Under the pieces are notes generated by a model. That model was not told the origin of the DNA and ran no database searches. It was given only the letters and a program-made list of their open reading frames with translations. Of a stretch of 64,000 nucleotides of DNA, positions 28,017-36,794 are shown in pieces (position 1 is the first letter of the stretch; the number at the start of each line of letters is the position of its first letter). Location: assembly GCA_038123715.1 (NCBI GenBank), contig JAYPAN010000002.1, positions 71,935 to 135,934 of the forward strand, read 5' to 3'. This DNA comes from JAYPAN01 sp038123715 (GTDB lineage Bacteria; Pseudomonadota; Alphaproteobacteria; RS24). A program made the translations under genes and the position numbers.

Positions 28017-28960
28017 TCAGCCGACGGGCGCGGGCGCGGCCTGATGGCATCGCTGTCGGGTGACTGGAGAGGTGGCATGGCGCCAGCCAGCAATTGCGGG
28101 TCAAGCCTTTGGTCACGCCAAAACAAGCGCCAATCAAGATGCGGGCCGGTAGAGCGACCGGTCGAGCCGACCGTGCCGATAATCTGACCTCGCGCCACAT
28201 GGTCGCCTGCCCGCACAAACAGGCTGTCGAGATGCATATAGGCCGATATCAGGCCAAGGCCGTGGTCGATGAAAATCAGCCCGCCCTCAAAATACATATC
28301 CGGCTCCGATAAGGTAATTTCTCCGGCCATTGGTGCGCGGATTGGGGTTCCCTTAGGGGCGGCGATATCAATGCCGAAATGCGGGCGGCGCGGCTGGCGA
28401 TTGTAAAAACGCTGGCTGCCATAAACGCCGGATACGCGCCCGATAACCGGCCAATCCACCCCGTCGCGCAAACCGGCGCGCAAAGCATCTGCCATCCAGG
28501 GCTGGCGTGATATTTTTGCGCGGGCGGCGCGCTTCTGCTTGCCTTGGGCGCGGATGCGCGGCAGCGCGTCTTCCGGCGGTGTCACCATTTGCGGCGGCAG
28601 ACCGTCAATATATTGCAGCCTGTAATCGCGTTGGGTCAGTTCAATCACCATGCTGTCACCGGATTTGTCGGACGCATGGGGGGCGTGAAATGTCAGCTTT
28701 TGGCGCAAAGGCGCGTCGCGGCCAAAGCCGATAAGCGCCAGCCCGTCAATCTGGTCAACCGGCACATCATTGAGCAATAATTCAACACCGGCTTTCATTT
28801 GCAGGCGCAAAAAACCGCCTTGCGTCACATGGCCGTTAAAATCATCAACATAATGCGCCGGAAACTTCAGGGACGCCGGATTTTCGGAAGCAAAAAGGGC
28901 TGTGCCGGTCAGGCTGACAATCAGAAAGGCAAAAACATGAAGCCGTATCGCAGGCGTCAT
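28013..28960 (-). CDS. M23 family metallopeptidase, secreted
   Basis: This is a 315-residue periplasmic protein with an N-terminal signal (VFAFLIVSLTGTALFASE) and a C-terminal LytM/M23 domain. The zinc ligands are in RPHFGIDIAAPKGTP (HxxxD) and GPHLDWRLFW (HxD-like HLDW), with AYMHLDSLFVRAGDHV between. It probably cuts peptidoglycan cross-links or acts as an activator. The start shares one base with the DUF2093 stop (TGATG). Confidence 0.92.
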   Translation of the reverse strand: MTPAIRLHVFAFLIVSLTGTALFASENPASLKFPAHYVDDFNGHVTQGGFLRLQMKAGVELLLNDVPVDQIDGLALIGFGRDAPLRQKLTFHAPHASDKSGDSMVIELTQRDYRLQYIDGLPPQMVTPPEDALPRIRAQGKQKRAARAKISRQPWMADALRAGLRDGVDWPVIGRVSGVYGSQRFYNRQPRRPHFGIDIAAPKGTPIRAPMAGEITLSEPDMYFEGGLIFIDHGLGLISAYMHLDSLFVRAGDHVARGQIIGTVGSTGRSTGPHLDWRLFWRDQRLDPQLLAGAMPPLQSPDSDAIRPRPRPSAD

Positions 28961-29160
28961 CAGCCCGCATTCCGATGCGCCAATTCCGCCTGCATGGAAG
29001 CCTCGGCGTCAATATAGGCTTCCTGCCGGTCAACACTCCAATAGCGCAAATCTTCCAGCGCCACCGGCTTGCCGGTTACCGCACATACGACATGCGAGCC
29101 GGGTATCATCACCTCGAAATCGCCGTCCAGATATTTTATTTTTGCTTCCGTGCCGCCCAT
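28960..29160 (-). CDS. DUF2093 domain protein
   Basis: This is a small 66-residue protein of an alphaproteobacterial family of unknown function. Its sequence includes AKIKYLDGDFEVMIPGSHV, VCAVTGKPVALEDLRYWSV and QEAYIDAEASMQA, matching the DUF2093 pattern. The start is set at 29160 (MGGTEAK) because GAGGTAAGG stands upstream; an ATG six codons earlier is possible. It lies between xseA and the M23 gene, coupled to both. Confidence 0.88.
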   Translation of the reverse strand: MGGTEAKIKYLDGDFEVMIPGSHVVCAVTGKPVALEDLRYWSVDRQEAYIDAEASMQAELAHRNAG

Positions 29161-29190
29161 TGTCCTTACCTCTTTCAATCAAATGCGGTT

Positions 29191-30833
29191 TTACAGCAAT
29201 TCGCCCTGCCCGTCATCTGCCGGTTTGTTTTTTGCTTTGCGACTTGGCGCGGGCCTTGGCTTGGCTGGTCTTCCCGTATCCCCNNNNNNNNNNNNNNNNN
29301 NNNNNNNNNNNNNNNNNNNNNNNNNNNNNNNNNNNNNNNNNNNNNNNNNNNNNNNNNNNNNNNNNNNNNNNNNNNNNNNNNNNTTTTTGCTTTGCGACTT
29401 GGCGCGGGCCTTGGCTTGGCTGGTCTTCCCGTATCCCCTGAACCCGCATCCCCCGAACCCGTATCCCCCGAACCCGTAGCCCCTGTGCCAGTCACCCGCG
29501 CCGACAGCGCATCATCACCGGCAAAGCGGACATCAATATCAGTGCCGGGCGGGGCATCAGCCGCGCGGCGAATGGCGCGGCCTTGGCTGTCCAACACCAG
29601 CGCAAAACCGCGCTGCAAGACCGATTCATGGCTGAGCAGGGTTAATTGCCGCCCCAGCCCGGCCGCCTGCACAAAACCATTATCGACAATTGCCGTGATT
29701 TGCCGCTGCGCGCGCCTTTGCATATCGCCGAGTTGGCGCGACAATGCCTGCACACGCTGAGCCAGTGCATAGGGAGTCAGCCGCGCCGCCACCCGGTCGC
29801 GGCGACCGGCATGAGCGCGAATATGCGCCTGCAAGCCCCCCGACAGGCGCAGACGCAACGCATCCAGCCTTTGCGCGGGCAAGGCCAGCATGTCTTCCAG
29901 CCTTGGCAGACCGCGCGCCGCGCCGCGCAGATAATCGCCCTTGGCAGCCAGCAAGCGCGTCTGCGCGCGCATCATGCGGGCTGACAAATCCACCGTTTGC
30001 GCGACCAGCTCGGCGCGCACCGGCACCGCCATTTCCGCCGCCGCTGTCGGCGTCGGGGCGCGCATATCCGCGGCATAATCTATCAATGTCGTATCAGTTT
30101 CATGGCCGACAGCGGAAATCAGCGGAATGTCGGATTGCGCCGCCGTGCGCGCGACAATTTCCTCGTTAAAACCCCATAAATCTTCCAGACTGCCGCCACC
30201 GCGCGCCACAATCAGCACATCAGGGCGCGGGATATCGCCATCCGGCGACAGCGCGTTGAAACCGGCAATGGCGCGCGCCACTTCCTCGGCGCAAGTCTCG
30301 CCCTGCACGCGCACTGGCCAGACCAGCACATGACGCGGAAACCGGTCGGACAGCCGGTGCAAAATATCTCGTATCACCGCGCCGGACGGGCTGGTGACAA
30401 CGCCAATCACCTGCGGCAGATAGGGCAATTGCTGTTTGCGCGCGGCGTCAAACAGGCCTTCCGCCGCCAATTGCTGCCGCCGCGCATTGAGCAGCGCCAT
30501 CAACGCCCCCTCACCGGCAGGCTCAAGGCTTTCAACAATCATCTGATAGCGCGACTGGCCGGGATAAGTGGTCAGCTTGCCGGTCAAAATAACCTCCAAG
30601 CCCTGTTCCGGCTGCACGCTCATCCGCGCCGCCGTGCCTTTCCACATAATTGCCGCCAGCACCGCCTTGTCATCTTTTAAGTCAAAATAGACATGGCCGG
30701 AAGCCGGGCGCGCCACCCGTCCCAATTCACCGCGCACCCGCACGCGGCCAAAACCGTCTTCAATCTGACGCTTGACCGCGCCGGACAATTCGCTGACCGT
30801 CAATTCGACCAGATTGCCCTCAGAATCCTGCAT
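29191..30833 (-). CDS. xseA: Exodeoxyribonuclease VII large subunit, interrupted by an assembly gap
   Basis: This is the catalytic large subunit of exonuclease VII. There is an N-terminal OB-fold (ELTVSELSGAVKRQIEDGFG, RVARPASGHVYFDLKDD) and then the catalytic region with VGVVTSPSGAVIRDILHR, RGGGSLEDLWGFNEE and SAVGHETDTTLIDYAADMRAPTPTAAAE (in part). The scaffold inserts 100 N plus a second copy of 55 bp (29284-29438). Removing these 155 nt gives exactly 496 codons and a C-terminus NKPADDGQGELL then TAA at 29191, the expected end for the family. Reading through the Ns instead gives a false tail ending at 29175. A 15-bp tandem repeat encodes TGSGD units near the C-terminus. Confidence 0.92.
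29229..29283. repeat. Left copy of 55-bp duplication at the first gap
   Basis: These 55 bp (TTTTTGCTTTGCG at the start, CCCGTATCCCC at the end) recur exactly at 29384-29438 on the other side of 100 Ns. Identical end sequences of 55 bp, the same length as at the second gap, indicate unmerged contig ends from a de Bruijn assembler with k = 55, not a biological repeat. Confidence 0.9.
29284..29383. other. Assembly gap (100 N)
   Basis: This is a run of exactly 100 undetermined bases inside xseA. The size is the conventional scaffolding placeholder. The flanks are identical for 55 bp, so the true distance is probably negative (overlap) and the gap spurious. Confidence 0.97.
29428..29487. repeat. 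15-bp tandem repeat in the xseA 3' part
   Basis: Four units of 15 bp lie head to tail: CCCGTATCCCCTGAA, CCCGCATCCCCCGAA, CCCGTATCCCCCGAA and CCCGTAGCCCCTGTG. On the coding strand they give repeated TGSGD/AGSGD residues. The first unit lies at the contig break, where the unit variants differ (CCCCT versus CCCCC), so the copy number in the real genome is uncertain. Confidence 0.88.
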
Positions 30834-30942
30834 CTATTTTCGCCTCGATTTTGCTTCGGCCTTCGCAATGTGATAAGACGCCAACAGAGTTGGTGAGCCG
30901 ACTCACCTGACTGTTATACTGACATTTTTCAAGGTCTGCACT

Positions 30943-32223
30943 ATGCATAAGATTCTGGTTTTGGGCAGTGGCGGGCGCGAGGACGCGCTGTGCTGGAAAA
31001 TCGCGCGCAGTCCCGAATTGGAAAAACTTTATTGCGCGCCGGGCAATGGCGGCACTTCGCGCCATGCGGAAAATATCGCGCTTAATGCCGCCGACCATGA
31101 TGCAGTGATTGCGTTTTGCCGCGAAAATGCCGTGACATTGGTAGTTATCGGGCCGGAAGCGCCATTGGTGGACGGGCTAGCCGATAGTTTGCGCGCCGCC
31201 GAAATTGCCTGTTTCGGCCCCAATGCCGAAGCCGCCAAGCTGGAAGGCTCAAAAGCCTATACCAAGCAATTATGCGCCGAGGCCGATATCCCGACCGCCG
31301 CCTTTCAAAACTTTGAGGCCGCCGCCCCGGCTCATGCCTATCTCGACACACAAAGCCTGCCCATTGTCATCAAGGCGGATGGGCTGGCTGCCGGCAAGGG
31401 CGTGATTATTGCTGAGACCGCCGCGCAGGCGCATGAGGCGGTGGATATGATTTTTGACGGCGCTTTTGGCGCAGCTAGCGCGTCGCTGGTGATAGAAGAG
31501 TTTATGACCGGCGAGGAAGCCAGCTTTTTTGTGCTGTGCGACGGCGAAACAGCGCTGCCGCTTTTATCGGCGCAAGACCATAAGCGCGTCGGCGAGGGCG
31601 ATACGGGCCCCAATACGGGCGGCATGGGTGCTTATGCGCCAACCGCCATTATGACCGAGGCGATTATCGCCACCGCCATGCAGCGCATTATTGAACCGAC
31701 ACTAAAGACCATGGCGGCGCGCGGCCATCCCTATCGCGGCGTGCTTTATGCGGGGCTGATGCTGACCGCGCAAGGCCCCAAATTGGTCGAATATAATTGC
31801 CGCTTTGGCGACCCGGAGTGTCAGGTGCTGATGACCATGATGGCCGGTGATATTGTGCCGCTTTTACATGCTTGCGCCGTCGGGGCATTGGCCGGACATC
31901 AGGCGCAATGGCATGACGGCACGGCCATTACCGTGGTCATGGCGGCTGACGGCTATCCCGGCGCTTATGAAAAAAACACGCAAATCAAAGGGCTGGACGC
32001 GCTTGGCGATGCCGAGCAAGTAACCGTGTTTCACGCTGGCACGCAAATCGCGCCGGATGGCACATTGCGCGCCATTGGCGGGCGTGTGCTGAATGTTACG
32101 GCACGCGGCAAAACAGTGGAACAAGCCCGGGCAAATGCCTATGCTGCGATAGATGCAATTGATTGGCCGCAAGGCTTTTGCCGCCGCGATATTGGCTGGC
32201 GAGAGTTGACGCGCGGCGACTGA
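30943..32223 (+). CDS. purD: Phosphoribosylamine-glycine ligase
   Basis: This 426-residue ATP-grasp enzyme makes GAR, the second step of purine synthesis, and consumes glycine. It has ILVLGSGGREDALCWKIARS, APGNGGTSRHAENIAL, LPIVIKADGLAAGKGVIIAE (in part), QDHKRVGEGDTGPNTGGMGAY (in part) and VEYNCRFGDPECQVLM. It is divergent from xseA, 109 bp apart; the intergenic segment has no clear operator that I can name. Confidence 0.97.
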   Translation: MHKILVLGSGGREDALCWKIARSPELEKLYCAPGNGGTSRHAENIALNAADHDAVIAFCRENAVTLVVIGPEAPLVDGLADSLRAAEIACFGPNAEAAKLEGSKAYTKQLCAEADIPTAAFQNFEAAAPAHAYLDTQSLPIVIKADGLAAGKGVIIAETAAQAHEAVDMIFDGAFGAASASLVIEEFMTGEEASFFVLCDGETALPLLSAQDHKRVGEGDTGPNTGGMGAYAPTAIMTEAIIATAMQRIIEPTLKTMAARGHPYRGVLYAGLMLTAQGPKLVEYNCRFGDPECQVLMTMMAGDIVPLLHACAVGALAGHQAQWHDGTAITVVMAADGYPGAYEKNTQIKGLDALGDAEQVTVFHAGTQIAPDGTLRAIGGRVLNVTARGKTVEQARANAYAAIDAIDWPQGFCRRDIGWRELTRGD

Positions 32224-32258
32224 AAGGCCAAAACAAGGTCGAACAGGGGGAGAAAGAA

Positions 32259-33338
32259 ATGAAAGACGAAGGCATTGAAAAATTTGGCGGCACAAAAGAT
32301 GTCGCCGAGACGCATAAATTTGACGAGCAAAAACTCGCCGATTATGCCGCCGCCCATGTGGAAGGTTTTGAAGGGCCGTTGGAAGTGCGCCAGTTCAAGG
32401 GCGGCCAGTCCAACCCGACCTATCAGCTTGTCACGCCCAAGCGCAAATATGTGATGCGCCGCAAACCGCCGGGCAAATTGCTGCCTTCCGCCCATGCGGT
32501 TGACCGCGAATACAAGGTGATAACGGCGCTTGGGTCAATCGGCTTTCCGGTGCCGCGCACTTATTGTCTGTGCGAGGATGAAAGCGTGGTCGGCACTATG
32601 TTTTACATTATGGATATGGTGGAAGGCCGCATTTTGTGGGATCCGCGCCTGCCCGATATTCCCCGCGAGGGTCGCCGCCCGATTTTCGAGGCGAAAATCA
32701 AGACGCTGGCCGATTTGCACATGGCCGATTACGAAGCGATTGGCCTGGGCGATTTCGGCAAGCCCGGCAATTATTTCGAACGCCAGATTTCACGCTGGAG
32801 CAAGCAATATAAATTATCGGAAACGCAGGAAATCACGCCAATGAACCGGCTGATTGAGTGGTTGCCGAAAAACATTCCCGATGATGAAGCGGTCTCTATT
32901 GTGCATGGCGATTACCGGCTCGACAATATGGTGCTGCACCCGACCGAGCCGCAGGTCAAAGCGGTTTTGGATTGGGAATTGTCAACGCTTGGCCATCCGC
33001 TTGGCGATTTCACCTATCATTTGATGCAATGGTATATGCCGGCTGATGCGGCTTCCACTTCAAGCCTTGTCGGCTCCGATTTTGACGCGCTGAACATTCC
33101 CGATGCGGCCGAATATACGCGGCTTTATTGCGAACATACAGGCCGCGACAGCATAGAGAATATGGATTTCTATATCGCCTATAACATGTTCCGGCTGGCC
33201 GGTATCTTGCAGGGCATTGTCGGGCGTGTGCGCGACGGCACAGCCTCCAATGAACACGCAGCCGCAATGGAGGATCGGGTGACGCCACTGGCCACAATGG
33301 GCTGGCAACATGCGTTGAAAGCCGGTGCGGTCGCGTAA
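32259..33338 (+). CDS. Phosphotransferase of the ACAD10/11 kinase type
   Basis: This 359-residue protein has the aminoglycoside-phosphotransferase fold as found in the kinase domain of ACAD10/ACAD11. Visible are FKGGQSNPTYQLVTPKRKYVMRRKPPGKLLPSAHAVDREY (in pieces), the catalytic loop SIVHGDYRLDNMVLHP and the metal motif VLDWELSTLGHPLGD. In the animal proteins this domain phosphorylates 4-hydroxyacyl-CoA so that the fused dehydrogenase can act; here an acyl-CoA dehydrogenase gene lies 2.1 kb downstream. AGGGGGA is placed 7 bases before the ATG at 32259. Confidence 0.88.
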   Translation: MKDEGIEKFGGTKDVAETHKFDEQKLADYAAAHVEGFEGPLEVRQFKGGQSNPTYQLVTPKRKYVMRRKPPGKLLPSAHAVDREYKVITALGSIGFPVPRTYCLCEDESVVGTMFYIMDMVEGRILWDPRLPDIPREGRRPIFEAKIKTLADLHMADYEAIGLGDFGKPGNYFERQISRWSKQYKLSETQEITPMNRLIEWLPKNIPDDEAVSIVHGDYRLDNMVLHPTEPQVKAVLDWELSTLGHPLGDFTYHLMQWYMPADAASTSSLVGSDFDALNIPDAAEYTRLYCEHTGRDSIENMDFYIAYNMFRLAGILQGIVGRVRDGTASNEHAAAMEDRVTPLATMGWQHALKAGAVA

Positions 33339-33352
33339 TTGACGCGCGGGCT

Positions 33353-33910
33353 TTAATCGGCAGCAACCGGTGACGGGCGCAAAAATATCAATTCCGTATC
33401 GCCATATTGGCGTCGGTCGGTTTCGTGAAAGCCATCCGGCGCGGTAAACCGGCTGCGCCTGTCTTCTTCGACAATCACAAGCGCCTGCGCTGACAGCCAG
33501 CCTTGTGCATAAAGACCGGCCAGCGCTTTTTCGGCCAATCCCTGCCCATAGGGCGGGTCAGCAAACACCAAGTCAAAATCCTGTTGCGCCTTGCCCAAAC
33601 GCGCCGCATCGCGGCGCAGCAGGCTGGCTTTTTCACCGGTCGCGCAGACTGCTATATTATTTTGCAGCAACCGGCACACCGCATGGTCTTGCTCGACAAA
33701 CAGTGCCGCTTGCGCGCCGCGCGACAGCGCTTCCAGCCCCAGCGCGCCAGTGCCGGCAAATAAATCAAGCACATGCAGCCCTTCAAAATCCTGCTGTGCG
33801 GTCAGAATGGAAAACAGCGCCTCGCGCGTGCGGTCGGCGGTCGGGCGCGTATTCCGCCCTTGCGGCACTTGCAATACACGACCGCGAAACTCACCGCCGG
33901 TGATACGCAT
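33353..33910 (-). CDS. rsmD: 16S rRNA (guanine966-N2)-methyltransferase
   Basis: This 185-residue SAM-dependent enzyme acts on the small subunit rRNA. It begins MRITGGEFRGRVLQVPQG, then RPTADRTREALFSIL, the SAM site VLDLFAGTGALGLEALSRG and the catalytic FADPPYG. The open frame goes further upstream but into rluB; the ATG at 33910 overlaps the rluB end by 20 bp. The rluB-rsmD order is common. Confidence 0.95.
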   Translation of the reverse strand: MRITGGEFRGRVLQVPQGRNTRPTADRTREALFSILTAQQDFEGLHVLDLFAGTGALGLEALSRGAQAALFVEQDHAVCRLLQNNIAVCATGEKASLLRRDAARLGKAQQDFDLVFADPPYGQGLAEKALAGLYAQGWLSAQALVIVEEDRRSRFTAPDGFHETDRRQYGDTELIFLRPSPVAAD

Positions 33911-34886
33911 CAGGCTTTCTCGTTTTGGCCGGGCGCTCCGGTTTTTTTTCACGGCGGGGCGCGGCATCGGCATTTTTATTTTCTTTGCCAGTGCTGCTGT
34001 CGCCGCCATTACCGGCCAGCATGTGCCAGTTTTTGCCGAGTTGCTGGCGCAGGACACGCCGCGGCACTTCCTCAACCGCCCCTTCAGCCAATTGACCGAG
34101 CTGGAACGGGCCGAAAGACAGTCGGATAAGCCGGTTTACTTGCAAATCCAAATGCTCCAGCACGCGCTTGATTTCGCGGTTTTTGCCTTCGCGCAGCGCC
34201 ATGCTGAGCCAGACATTGCCGCCGACACGGCGCTCCAAACCGGCATCAATGCCGCGATAAGCAACCCCGTCAATGGTGATGCCCTGTTTCAGCGCGGCCA
34301 GTTTTTCAGCCAGCGCATTGTCGTTTTTGCCGCCTTTCTGGCCGTCAAAGGCGCGCACGCGATAGCGGCGCTGCCAGCCGGTTGAGGGCAGTTCAAGCAG
34401 CCGTTTCAGCCCGCCATCATTGGTCAGCAAAATCAGCCCTTCCGTATTGATATCCAATCGCCCGACCGGATTGAGCCTGGGCAGCCCGGCCGGCAGTTTT
34501 TGAAAAATGGTCGGCCTGCCTTGCGGGTCGCGGCTTGTTGTGACCAGACCGGACGCCTTGTGCAGACGCCATAAGCGCGGCGGGTCGGGCGCGCCAACCG
34601 GCTTGCCGTCAACGCTGATATGGTCTTGCGGCACAACATTAAATGCCGGTGAGGCAAGTTTGCGGCCATTGACGCTGACGCGACCGGCGGCGATATAGGC
34701 TTCCGCTTCGCGGCGCGAGCAGACACCGGCACGCGCCAGCACTTTGGCGATGCGGTCGCCTTCAAAAGCCGATTTATCGGTTGATTTAGCACTCGATTTA
34801 GCACCCGATTTAGTAGGGGCTTTCAAAGGCGCTTTGGCGGCGCTGCCGGTTCGGCGCTTGCGGTCAGATTTGGGGTCGCGTGTCAT
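33891..34886 (-). CDS. rluB: 23S rRNA pseudouridine synthase, RluB type
   Basis: This is a 331-residue RsuA-family enzyme. A lysine/serine-rich N-terminal tail (about 1-42, with KSGAKSSAKSTDKSA repeats) precedes an S4 domain (DRIAKVLARAGVCSRREAEAYI). The catalytic domain has GRLDINTEGLILLTNDG with the nucleophilic Asp and LREGKNREIKRVLEHLDL. A basic C-terminal tail follows. Assignment to RluB (U2605) over RluE or RsuA is by overall similarity and the neighbouring rsmD. Confidence 0.88.
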   Translation of the reverse strand: MTRDPKSDRKRRTGSAAKAPLKAPTKSGAKSSAKSTDKSAFEGDRIAKVLARAGVCSRREAEAYIAAGRVSVNGRKLASPAFNVVPQDHISVDGKPVGAPDPPRLWRLHKASGLVTTSRDPQGRPTIFQKLPAGLPRLNPVGRLDINTEGLILLTNDGGLKRLLELPSTGWQRRYRVRAFDGQKGGKNDNALAEKLAALKQGITIDGVAYRGIDAGLERRVGGNVWLSMALREGKNREIKRVLEHLDLQVNRLIRLSFGPFQLGQLAEGAVEEVPRRVLRQQLGKNWHMLAGNGGDSSTGKENKNADAAPRREKKPERPAKTRKPDAYHRR

Positions 34887-34932
34887 TGTGACTGACTAGC
34901 ATGAAGCGCCCCCGCCGTGCTAGCCTGATAAA

Positions 34933-35403
34933 ATGGGAAGCACCACAGAAAACAAAGATTATATGGGCATGGCGCTGGCCGAGGCCGAGGCGGCGGCGCG
35001 CGCCGGTGAAGTGCCGGTTGGCGCGGTGATTGTCGGCCCGACCGGTGCGGTGCTAGCGCGCGCCCATAACCGGATGCGCGGCCACCATGACCCAACCGCC
35101 CATGCCGAAATCACCGCTATTCGGGCGGCCTGCGCGGCGCTTGGCAATGAACGCCTGACCGGTTGCGATTTATATGTCACGCTGGAGCCGTGCCCAATGT
35201 GTGCTGGCGCGATTGCCGAAGCACGCCTCGCGCGGCTCTATTATGGCGCGGCAGATATGAAAGGCGGGGCGGTGGATAATGGCATCGCCCTGTTCGCCCA
35301 AGCCTCCTGCCATCACCGACCCGAAATATATGGCGGCTTGCGTGAAACCGATTGCGCCGCCCTGCTGAGAGATTTTTTCGCCCTGCGGCGAAATGTAACC
35401 TGA
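34933..35403 (+). CDS. tadA: tRNA-specific adenosine deaminase
   Basis: This 156-residue zinc deaminase changes A34 to inosine in tRNA-Arg(ACG). The zinc site is His57 with the proton-shuttle Glu59 (PTAHAEITAIR) and Cys87/Cys90 (LEPCPMCAGAI). It is divergent from rluB with 46 bp between. The ribosome site is weak. Confidence 0.95.
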   Translation: MGSTTENKDYMGMALAEAEAAARAGEVPVGAVIVGPTGAVLARAHNRMRGHHDPTAHAEITAIRAACAALGNERLTGCDLYVTLEPCPMCAGAIAEARLARLYYGAADMKGGAVDNGIALFAQASCHHRPEIYGGLRETDCAALLRDFFALRRNVT

Positions 35404-35476
35404 TGCCCGCTTTTTTTCTGGTAAGCTTTGCACCAGACTGCTTAAATCACCACACTACTTGGAGAGGGAGAGACCG

Positions 35477-36739
35477 ATGATTTTTGAACATAATGAACGC
35501 ACCAAGGAGCTGATTGCCCGGGTTGAGGCATTTATGGATGCCCATATTTACCCCAATGAAGCCACCTATGCACAACAAATGGAAGATTTCGGCGAAAATC
35601 GCTGGCAGGTTCCCGCCATTCTTGAGGAGCTGAAAGAAAAGGCCAAGGCAGAAGGCTTGTGGAATCTGTTCCTGCCTGAAAGCGATCGCGGCTATGGCCT
35701 GTCCAATGTGGAATATGCGCCCTTATGCGAAATTATGGGTCGGGTCGGTTTTGCCTCGGAAGTGTTTAACTGCTCGGCGCCCGATACCGGCAATATGGAA
35801 GTGCTGGAACGCTATGGCAATGACCGCCACAAGGAAGAATATATGAAGCCCTTGCTGGACGGTAAAATCCGTTCGGCCTTTTTGATGACCGAACCGGCTG
35901 TTGCCTCCTCGGATGCGACCAATATCGAAACCCGTATTGAGCGCGATGGTGATGAATATGTCATTAACGGGCGCAAATGGTGGTCATCCGGTGTTGGCGA
36001 CCCGCGCTGCTCGATTGCCATTGTGATGGGTAAAACCAATCCCGACGCGCCGCGCCACCAGCAGCAATCACAAATCTTGATGCCGCTTGACGCGCCGGGC
36101 GTGAAAGTCGAGCGCATGTTGCCGGTCTTTGGCTATGATGATGCCCCGCATGGTCATGCTGAAGTATTGCTTGAAAATGTCCGCGTGCCGGCTGAAAACC
36201 TGCTGCTCGGCGAAGGCCGTGGCTTTGAGATTGCTCAAGGGCGGCTTGGCCCGGGGCGGATTCACCATTGCATGCGGACGATTGGCGTTGCCGAGCGCGC
36301 GCTTGAAAAAATGTGCACCAGGCTGATGAGCCGCACCGCCTTTGGCAAAGTCGTTGCCGACCAGAGCATTTGGGAACAGCGCATTGCCGAAGCGCGCACC
36401 AATATCGAAATGACCCGCCTTTTGACCATGAAAGCCGCCTATATGATGGATACGGTCGGCAATAAGGTGGCGAAAAGCGAGATTGCCCAAATTAAAGTGG
36501 CTGGCCCGCGCATTGCCCTGCAAGTCATTGATGATGCCATTCAGGCGCATGGCGGCGGCGGTGTGACCAAGGATTTCGGTCTGGCGCGCATGTATGCCAG
36601 CATCCGCACGCTGCGGATTGCCGACGGGCCGGATGAAGTGCATAACCGCACCATTGCCCGTCTGGAAATGAAAAAATATGCCGATTTGAGCCAATCCGGT
36701 GAAGCGGAAATGAAAACGCTGGACGTGCCGCGCAGCTAA
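35477..36739 (+). CDS. Acyl-CoA dehydrogenase (ACAD10/11-like)
   Basis: This is a 420-residue FAD-dependent dehydrogenase. Family marks are FLPESDRGYGLSNVEYA, SAFLMTEPAVASSDATNIET (FAD/substrate loop), GRKWWSSGVGDPR and, near the end, QAHGGGGVTKDFGLARMYASIRTLRIADGPDEVH (in pieces). The AFLMTEPAVASSDATN and GRKWWSSG forms are typical of the ACAD11-like group, which fits the kinase gene at 32259. GGGAGAG lies 5 bases before the ATG at 35477. A strong terminator follows. Confidence 0.9.
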   Translation: MIFEHNERTKELIARVEAFMDAHIYPNEATYAQQMEDFGENRWQVPAILEELKEKAKAEGLWNLFLPESDRGYGLSNVEYAPLCEIMGRVGFASEVFNCSAPDTGNMEVLERYGNDRHKEEYMKPLLDGKIRSAFLMTEPAVASSDATNIETRIERDGDEYVINGRKWWSSGVGDPRCSIAIVMGKTNPDAPRHQQQSQILMPLDAPGVKVERMLPVFGYDDAPHGHAEVLLENVRVPAENLLLGEGRGFEIAQGRLGPGRIHHCMRTIGVAERALEKMCTRLMSRTAFGKVVADQSIWEQRIAEARTNIEMTRLLTMKAAYMMDTVGNKVAKSEIAQIKVAGPRIALQVIDDAIQAHGGGGVTKDFGLARMYASIRTLRIADGPDEVHNRTIARLEMKKYADLSQSGEAEMKTLDVPRS

Positions 36740-36762
36740 TTGGCGTGCATTGTTGAAATCAA

Positions 36763-36794
36763 CCCCGCCCGTCACGCGATGGGCGGGGTTTTTT
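36763..36794 (+). terminator. Rho-independent terminator after the acyl-CoA dehydrogenase gene
   Basis: A perfect 8-bp stem, CCCCGCCC/GGGCGGGG, encloses a 10-nt loop and is followed by TTTTTT (36789-36794). It ends the plus-strand unit. Its T-run overlaps the stop codon of the convergent mutL. Confidence 0.9.

Noticed and set aside
29175..29283. Alternative XseA C-terminus read through the N gap, ending in NCCKTAFD
   Set aside because: The frame left of the gap is shifted by the artificial 155 nt. Only the merged frame gives the family-like end DDGQGELL.
29229..29438. The 55-bp duplication as a transposon target site or att repeat
   Set aside because: A second gap has flanks of the same length with a different sequence, and no mobile gene is near. 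An assembler overlap explains both.
28975..29760. Plus-strand open frames with X residues around the first gap
   Set aside because: They run antisense to xseA and DUF2093, include the Ns, and are low-complexity proline-rich translations of the 15-bp repeat.
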